Shown here: piece after piece, positions 44,246 to 49,109 of the stretch
How positions within the stretch are numbered: the first letter of the stretch is position 1
Layout of the letters: each line of letters starts with the position of its first letter
Assembly: GCA_039920305.1 (NCBI GenBank)
Contig: JBDSEA010000083.1
Span: 1-49,109, forward strand
DNA length: 49,109 nucleotides
Source: DASRAJ01 sp039920305
GTDB taxonomy: Bacteria; Bacteroidota; Bacteroidia; Chitinophagales; UBA10324
Direction of reading: 5' to 3'
Notes under the pieces: generated by a model
Told to the model about the DNA's origin: nothing
What the model saw: only the letters and a program-made list of their open reading frames with translations
The model's database searches: none
Program-made: the position numbers and the translations under genes

Positions 44246-44252
44246 AGTTTTG
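44221..44252 (+). promoter_or_regulatory. Promoter of the S24 regulator gene
   Basis: TTTG (44221-44224) is followed after exactly 20 bases by TAGTTTTG (44245-44252), a full match to the Bacteroidota -33/-7 consensus. The -33 box is at the centre of the palindrome. The start codon follows 21 bases later. Confidence 0.75.
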
Positions 44253-44273
44253 AAGCGTTAAAAAAAAGAATTT

Positions 44274-45089
44274 ATGACGTTTAATCATAACATTAAGCTC
44301 CTTCGCTCCCGCAAGGAAAAAACACAGGATGTATTGGCGCGCGAGCTAAACATGAGCCGGTCAACGCTCAATAGCTATGAGAATGGAAGTGTAAAGAATC
44401 CAACCCTCGGGGCACTTCTCGGATTTTCAAAATATTTCAAGGTTTCGATTGATACACTAGTAAAAATTGATATGAGCAAACTTTCACAGTTTCAGCTCTC
44501 AGAACTACTGAGAGGAAACGATGTTTATATCACTGGCAGCAAACTTCGCGTGCTTGCCACAACGGTTGACAGTACCAATAAGGAAAACATTGAAGTGGTA
44601 CCGCTGAAAGCCAAAGCAGGATATAAGAATGGGTACGCTGATCCTGACTTTATTAATAAGCTACCTACATTTCAGCTCCCGATCTTATTTGATGACCGAA
44701 AGTATCGTATGTTCCAGATTGACGGTGATTCAATGCTTCCGATAAGCGATAAAAGCTTTGTGATTGGTGAATACCTGGAAAACTGGTTCGATATAAAGAA
44801 CGGCAATGCTTACATCCTGCTCACACAGCAGGAAGGAATTGTTTTTAAAATTGTGTACAATGAGCTGAAAAGAAAAAAGAAACTTGTGCTGCATTCACTC
44901 AACCCTGAATACAAGCCCTATGAGCTTGAAGTGCATGAGGTAAAAGAAGTTTGGAAGTTCGTGAATTACATAAGCAGTGAAATGCCGGAGCCACTCAGGC
45001 AAAGCGATGAACTGCTCCAATCAGTGGTGAAGATGGAAGAGGAACTGATGGTAATGAAGAACAGGTTGAGAGAAGATGTGGCAATCTGA
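44274..45089 (+). CDS. LexA/CI-like transcriptional regulator with S24 autoprotease domain
   Basis: This 271-residue protein has an N-terminal Xre-type helix-turn-helix (residues ~5-63: NIKLLRSRKEKTQDVLAREL, SRSTLNSYENG) and a C-terminal S24 domain. The self-cleavage system is intact: Ala115-Gly116 (LKAKAGYKNGY), Ser153 in GDSMLP and Lys192 in VFKIVYN; Ser-Lys spacing of 39 residues is close to LexA. It should be a repressor cleaved when RecA forms filaments on damaged DNA. The last ~35 residues form a charged coiled coil not found in LexA. It is divergent from dinB and sits behind a palindrome covering its own promoter, so it very likely represses itself and perhaps dinB. The longer length and Xre-type head separate it from true LexA. 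Confidence 0.9.
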   Translation: MTFNHNIKLLRSRKEKTQDVLARELNMSRSTLNSYENGSVKNPTLGALLGFSKYFKVSIDTLVKIDMSKLSQFQLSELLRGNDVYITGSKLRVLATTVDSTNKENIEVVPLKAKAGYKNGYADPDFINKLPTFQLPILFDDRKYRMFQIDGDSMLPISDKSFVIGEYLENWFDIKNGNAYILLTQQEGIVFKIVYNELKRKKKLVLHSLNPEYKPYELEVHEVKEVWKFVNYISSEMPEPLRQSDELLQSVVKMEEELMVMKNRLREDVAI

Positions 45090-45130
45090 TTCTCTGTTTT
45101 AAAATGATAAGTCACTCAGGAGTAATGAAT

Positions 45131-45170
45131 AGCGTGGTCGTTAATCGAATGACCAGCACCTGACCACGCT
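45131..45170 (+). terminator. Hairpin after the S24 regulator gene
   Basis: AGCGTGGTC (45131-45139) is the exact reverse complement of GACCACGCT (45162-45170), with TTT directly after. The first arm could also pair with GACCA at 45151-45155, giving two alternative folds. The rest of this 281-bp gap shows no gene; a weak TAATTTTA box lies before the next start. Confidence 0.5.
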
Positions 45171-45370
45171 TTCATGTATCATACAATTTCTGCAGAACAT
45201 GATTTGTTATGCAAATTGGTCTATTGTTTCTGTTTCCGGCATTTGCATGCTGATAAATAAGGATAATTTACTTTTAATGAACTACTGCATGTCTATTTTA
45301 TTGAATTCCTGTTATCCTCTTTCTTGAACCCTTCAAAAGTGTAATTTTAGCCTTGGGATGAAAATGTTTT

Positions 45371-45796
45371 GTGGCAAGGAAAAAAAATATAAAGTTTGAA
45401 CAGGATTTTGAAGGAGTAATTTTTGGTATCATCTCCCAGTTAAAGGATTACAGGCTTTGCTGGCACATCAACAAACAACTTGATTTGGACCTCAGGCGAA
45501 TGAATGATCTTGAAATTATAAACCGGAGAAAAAATAAAACAGCTATTTATAGCTTATATAAGTATGAAAACGAAATGGATAAATGGGTGGTGAATCTTGT
45601 TTCAAACAAATACCAGAGCGAGAATTTGATTCCGGAAATGAAGCAGGCAGATTTTTTTTTAGTGATCCGGGGTGAAGTGAATAACGACCACCGGCAGATG
45701 ATTTCATCTTCCCTTAAAAACATTTCTGATACCCAGCTTGTAATATTGATCGATTATGCCTCCCTCAAATCAGGAGAGTATTTAATATTTGAATAA
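45371..45796 (+). CDS. IPExxxVDY family protein
   Basis: The gene starts with GTG at 45371 and encodes 141 residues. It matches the small Bacteroidota family named for its IPE and VDY positions: LIPEMKQADFFLVIRG in the middle and ILIDYASLKSGEYLIFE at the end. The first half (VIFGIISQLKDYRLCWHINK, LDLRRMNDLEI) is the usual family start. No signal peptide, membrane helix or catalytic motif is visible; the function is unknown. The pterin dehydratase gene follows after 26 bp on the same strand, so the two may be co-transcribed. Confidence 0.88.
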   Translation: MARKKNIKFEQDFEGVIFGIISQLKDYRLCWHINKQLDLDLRRMNDLEIINRRKNKTAIYSLYKYENEMDKWVVNLVSNKYQSENLIPEMKQADFFLVIRGEVNNDHRQMISSSLKNISDTQLVILIDYASLKSGEYLIFE

Positions 45797-45822
45797 ATTT
45801 AATTTAAAATCAACAATAAGAT

Positions 45823-46059
45823 ATGTGGATAGAAAAAGACAATAAGCTTTCACACACCTTCACCTTCAAGAATTTTGTGGAAGCATTCAGTTTCATGACC
45901 CGGGTAGCCATGATTGCAGAAAAGATGGATCACCATCCTTCATGGAATAACAATTATAATAAGGTTGAAATCAATCTTTCAACCCATGATGCAGGTGATA
46001 AGGTAACTGCAAAGGACCATAAACTTGCAGCTGCAATTGATAAAGTCCATGCATTGTGA
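45823..46059 (+). CDS. Pterin-4a-carbinolamine dehydratase
   Basis: This 78-residue protein is a short form of the PCD/DCoH family, which dehydrates 4a-hydroxytetrahydrobiopterin formed by aromatic amino acid hydroxylases. The family signature (charged pair, two residues, then HHP) is seen as EKMDHHPSWNNNYNKVEI, followed by LSTHDAGDKVTAKDHKLAAAID. The two His of HHP and the later THDAG His are the catalytic set. The N-terminal strand FTFKNFVEAFSFM is shorter than in animal DCoH (~104 residues), the usual bacterial length for this subgroup. The TGA stop overlaps a GTG that opens a short hydrophobic reading frame. Confidence 0.92.
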   Translation: MWIEKDNKLSHTFTFKNFVEAFSFMTRVAMIAEKMDHHPSWNNNYNKVEINLSTHDAGDKVTAKDHKLAAAIDKVHAL

Positions 46060-46129
46060 AAATCTTTTATTTACTTTTGAGTGGCTTAGCAGTAAGATCC
46101 GTTCTGATTGCTCAGCTTCAAATTCCTTT

Positions 46130-48241
46130 ATGGTAAAGGGCATTCCACTGCTTGTATTCGTTTTACTGCATTGTAAGTTCTTACTTGCTCAATTGCCTGA
46201 GCAGGATTGTGAGCAGGCAATACCGGTCTGTCAGTCAACATATTTTCAGCAAAACTCTTATGTCGGCAGTGGTACGCAGCAGGAACTTACGTATCCGGGA
46301 AATACCAGTTGTTTGATGACCGGAGAACAAAATTCAGTATGGTACATTTTTACTGTTACCGGTGCCGGTGACCTGGAGATGCAGATTGCACCTAACTCCC
46401 CGGGTGATGATTATGACTGGGCTATTTACAACCTAACAGGAAGTGATTGCAGCGGGATTACAACAGGGGCGGCTCCGGAAGTACGATGCAACTATTCGGT
46501 AATCCCGGGTTCTACAGGTATGGCATTTCCGTATCTTCTTATCTCAGTTCCGCAAGGGGGCCCCAATCAATGCGCGCCGCTGCCTGTTTTGGTTGGCGAA
46601 ACCTATGTTCTTATCATCAATAATTTCGCAAATACCTTTCTTGGTTACACTCTTAATTTTACAGGCAATGCGGTTATTTACGACACCCTGCCACCCACCC
46701 CAGTCGCCCTTGAACCTTTTGCCTGTGAAGCCCCGGATACCCTGCATCTTACCCTTTCAGAACCCATCCTGTGTACATCGCTGGCGGCAAACGGGACGGA
46801 TTTTTATGTTACAGGTCCGTCGCCGGTAAATGTTTTGAGCGCCTTTGCGCCTGCATGCGGTTCCGGAAATTTTTTTACCGATGTGTACATTCAGCTTACA
46901 AGCCCTATAACATTTAATGGAAATTATGTGCTTCATTTTAAAAATGATAATATCAATTATGATGTGCTGCTGGATAATTGCGGAAATGAATTAAGCTTCC
47001 TTGATACTGTGCCATTTATTGTAAACCTTGCAAGTGCTCAATTTTCATATCAGCTTTATAACACCTGTAACGGCGATTCAGTGGTGTTTACTGATGCCTC
47101 GCAAGGTGACATAGTAAATTCCTGGGTATGGGATTTTGGAGATGGCACCGGAAGCAATCTTCAAAATCCGGATCATGTTTATTTGAATTCAGGAACATTT
47201 ACCATCAGCCTCGCAATCACTGACACCTCCGGTTGTTTCGACAAAGATTCACTTGTATTAACCACCTATATTCAGCCCCCGGTGGCTACATTAGCCGTTT
47301 CCGCAGGCCCCTATTGCGCAGGAATGCCTGTAAATTTTACAAGTGCCTCCACCGGTCAGGCTATAACTTATTCCTGGAATTTCGGAGGTTCTGGTACAAG
47401 CAATCTGGTTAATCCGTCGTTTATCTTCCCTGATGGCGGAACATATGTCGTGATTCTCACCGTAACAGATACTACCGGCTGTTTTGATACCGCGCAAATC
47501 ACACTCATAATTCTGCCTGAATTGATTGCAGATTTTTCGGTAAACCCTGCCTCAGTATGTGTCGGTGATACGGTTACACTTTCTGATGGTTCTCTGGGAA
47601 ATCCTACTTCATTTTTATGGTCAGGACCAGGAGTTGATGGCGATACGGCTACAACCGTAAAAACTTATTTTGATGCAAGCGGTATTTACACTTTCACTCT
47701 GTCCATCACTGGTTCTGTTTGCCCTTCTGATACAGTGGCGAAGGTGGTAAATGTCCATGATTATCCAATTGTTTTTCTTGGAAAGGATACCGCCATTTGC
47801 ATTGATGAATCCATTACCCTGGATGCCGGTAATCCTGCATTATATCATTTATGGAGCACTCAGGAAACTACCAGATTCATAACAATCAATGAAGTTCCAC
47901 AATTAGTATGGGTGCTTGTGGATGACAGCGGCTGTATAACCCTGGATACTATATTTGTTGATTCCTCATGCCCTTTCTATGTGCCGAATGCTTTTACACC
48001 GAATGGGGATGGGGTGAATGATATCTTTAACATCATTACAGACGGGAACCAGTCTTTCATCTTCTCCATCTATAACCGCTGGGGCCAGTTGCTTTTTCAA
48101 ACCACTGATCCTGGGCAGGGATGGGATGGAACCTACCAGGGAAAGCCAGAGGAGATGGGCGTTTATATTTATGAATTGCAAACCGTTTTCACCAATGGTG
48201 TAAAGCGTGTGAGAAAAGGAAATATTACGCTGATTTTATAG
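46130..48241 (+). CDS. Large secreted PKD-repeat protein with T9SS type B (gliding-motility-type) sorting domain
   Basis: I take ATG 46130, because it starts on a signal peptide (MVKGIPLLVFVLLHCKFLLAQ); the longer frame from 46025 overlaps the dehydratase gene. The 703-residue protein begins with a Cys-rich domain (DCEQAIPVCQST, YVLIINNF) as in Bacteroidota adhesin-like proteins. It then has three PKD domains: around FTDASQGDIVNSWVWDFGDG, FTSASTGQAITYSWNFGG and LSDGSLGNPTSFLWSG. A linker domain (KDTAICIDESITLDAGN) follows, and the last ~90 residues are a type B sorting domain (PNAFTPNGDGVNDIF, YNRWGQLLF, GVYIYELQ). PKD repeats usually mediate adhesion or serve as spacers; it should be exported by T9SS and anchored at the surface. 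Confidence 0.9.
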   Translation: MVKGIPLLVFVLLHCKFLLAQLPEQDCEQAIPVCQSTYFQQNSYVGSGTQQELTYPGNTSCLMTGEQNSVWYIFTVTGAGDLEMQIAPNSPGDDYDWAIYNLTGSDCSGITTGAAPEVRCNYSVIPGSTGMAFPYLLISVPQGGPNQCAPLPVLVGETYVLIINNFANTFLGYTLNFTGNAVIYDTLPPTPVALEPFACEAPDTLHLTLSEPILCTSLAANGTDFYVTGPSPVNVLSAFAPACGSGNFFTDVYIQLTSPITFNGNYVLHFKNDNINYDVLLDNCGNELSFLDTVPFIVNLASAQFSYQLYNTCNGDSVVFTDASQGDIVNSWVWDFGDGTGSNLQNPDHVYLNSGTFTISLAITDTSGCFDKDSLVLTTYIQPPVATLAVSAGPYCAGMPVNFTSASTGQAITYSWNFGGSGTSNLVNPSFIFPDGGTYVVILTVTDTTGCFDTAQITLIILPELIADFSVNPASVCVGDTVTLSDGSLGNPTSFLWSGPGVDGDTATTVKTYFDASGIYTFTLSITGSVCPSDTVAKVVNVHDYPIVFLGKDTAICIDESITLDAGNPALYHLWSTQETTRFITINEVPQLVWVLVDDSGCITLDTIFVDSSCPFYVPNAFTPNGDGVNDIFNIITDGNQSFIFSIYNRWGQLLFQTTDPGQGWDGTYQGKPEEMGVYIYELQTVFTNGVKRVRKGNITLIL

Positions 48242-48267
48242 TTTTTATTGTGAATTATAGCTGAGGC

Positions 48268-48284
48268 TTACCGTGAACCGGTAA
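48268..48284 (+). terminator. Weak hairpin after the PKD protein gene
   Basis: TTACCG and CGGTAA pair perfectly around a five-base loop 27 bp after the stop, with no T-run. It may be a weak terminator. Confidence 0.3.
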
Positions 48285-48377
48285 ATAGTGCACAACCTGA
48301 ATTTTTGTGGTGCAAAACAATTTTTTTACACCCGTTATTTTATTTTCATTTTCGCCACACGATTGTAAGTTTCCTGA

Positions 48378-49022
48378 ATGCTCAAAAAATTTTTTCACCG
48401 TGATTTAACAGAAGCCGGATGCGATGAGGCAGGACGCGGATGTCTTGCAGGTCCGGTGTTCGCTGCCGCGGTGGTGCTGCCCAAAAAGTTTTTTCATCCG
48501 ATGCTAAATGATTCCAAGCAAATGACGGAAGAGCAGCGTGATGAATTACGACCAATCATTGAGAGGGAAGCTATAGCATGGGCAGTGGCACAAGTAAGCC
48601 ACAGAATGATTGACAGGATCAATATTCTGAGAGCTTCCATCCTTGCGATGCACAAAGCCCTTGATCAGCTTCATAAGTCCCCTCAGTTTATTCTGGTTGA
48701 TGGAAACCGGTTTAAAAAATACAGGCGCATTCCTCATGAATGTATTGTGGATGGTGATGCTAAATTCTCATCCATTGCGGCGGCAAGTGTACTTGCAAAA
48801 ACCCATCGTGATGAATTCATGAATCAGTTACATGAAAGCTTTCCGCATTATCACTGGAATCAAAATAAAGGATATGCAACAGAACTGCACAGGGCTCAGA
48901 TTATAGTCCATGGCGTTTGCGTGCATCACCGCAAATCATTCAGGCTATTACCGGAGGCAGCTCCGCCGGTTTTATTTCAGGAGCAGGCTACCTCCATTTC
49001 CGGTAACACTTACAGATCTTAA
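48378..49022 (+). CDS. rnhB: Ribonuclease HII
   Basis: This 214-residue enzyme removes ribonucleotides from DNA and RNA primers from duplexes. The N-terminal motif GCDEAGRGCLAGPV has the first catalytic pair Asp16-Glu17; Asp108 in ILVDGN and Asp145 in AKTHRDEF complete the four metal-binding carboxylates. SSIAAASVLAK and HYHWNQNKGYATELH are standard landmarks, and the length is normal. The start is the ATG at 48378. The gene is alone; the last 87 bp of the window after its stop contain nothing I can identify. Confidence 0.96.
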   Translation: MLKKFFHRDLTEAGCDEAGRGCLAGPVFAAAVVLPKKFFHPMLNDSKQMTEEQRDELRPIIEREAIAWAVAQVSHRMIDRINILRASILAMHKALDQLHKSPQFILVDGNRFKKYRRIPHECIVDGDAKFSSIAAASVLAKTHRDEFMNQLHESFPHYHWNQNKGYATELHRAQIIVHGVCVHHRKSFRLLPEAAPPVLFQEQATSISGNTYRS

Positions 49023-49109
49023 TTATTGCTAATAATATATTGAATTTATTTTTATAAAACTTCCGGACCCTGCTTTTATTTTAATTTAAAATTATGCCGC
49101 CAAATTGTA

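Overview
This window reads as a chromosomal segment of a free-living, AT-leaning member of the Bacteroidota, probably near the Chitinophagales/Sphingobacteriia. The evidence is: several predicted secreted proteins ending in type IX secretion (T9SS) sorting domains; Bacteroidota-specific families (IPExxxVDY, choice-of-anchor V, DUF5777); promoters of the TTTG/TAnnTTTG type instead of TTGACA/TATAAT; little sign of Shine-Dalgarno sequences; and several GTG starts. No rRNA, tRNA, CRISPR array, intact insertion sequence or phage was found. Almost everything is chromosomal housekeeping plus envelope genes.

Left end (1-10 kb): a giant cyclic beta-1,2-glucan synthase fills the first 8.7 kb on the minus strand, with only its extreme C-terminus missing. 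Behind it is a small gene graveyard (8.7-9.5 kb). It holds the C-terminal tail of a response-regulator receiver domain, a truncated and frameshifted HigB toxin, and a frameshifted HigA antitoxin. The receiver tail and the HigB remnant meet within a few bases of each other, which marks an old rearrangement joint. Then come trxA, a lysine/serine-rich basic protein, dnaE (replicative polymerase) and an eIF1/SUI1-like factor, all on the minus strand.

Middle (14.6-36.9 kb): an SGNH hydrolase, a six-repeat kelch protein with a T9SS tail, a secreted cyclophilin, and a dipeptide/oligopeptide-type ABC permease pair with unusually large insertions and no ATPase nearby. These are followed by an AraC-type regulator with a cupin, a multi-pass membrane protein, a metallo-beta-lactamase-fold hydrolase, and an envelope cluster (choice-of-anchor V protein, cytochrome-like lipoprotein, YceI, then a separately transcribed DUF5777 barrel). 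Next are a Bcp peroxiredoxin, an M23 peptidase, a sodium:solute symporter, a TMTC-like membrane/TPR protein, and two Asp-box beta-propeller proteins with T9SS tails.

Right end (36.9-49.1 kb): recR, a GT2 glycosyltransferase fused to a degenerate sugar-phosphate-transferase-like module, an ICMT-like methyltransferase, purF, and a divergent pair of dinB (polymerase IV) and a LexA/S24-like regulator. The S24 protein keeps the Ala-Gly cleavage site and the Ser-Lys dyad. Between the pair lies a 45-bp palindrome centred on the -33 box of a very good Bacteroidota promoter, so it looks like a self-contained damage-response switch. The window ends with IPExxxVDY, pterin carbinolamine dehydratase, a PKD-repeat protein with a type B T9SS tail, and rnhB.

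The most interesting observations are the palindrome-controlled S24/dinB pair, the decayed higBA/receiver joint, the envelope cluster with stretched Cys-(X)n-Cys-His motifs, the GT2/degenerate-transferase fusion, and an 8-bp-periodic intergenic repeat after recR. All assignments come from reading motifs and remembered family features; no database search was run.
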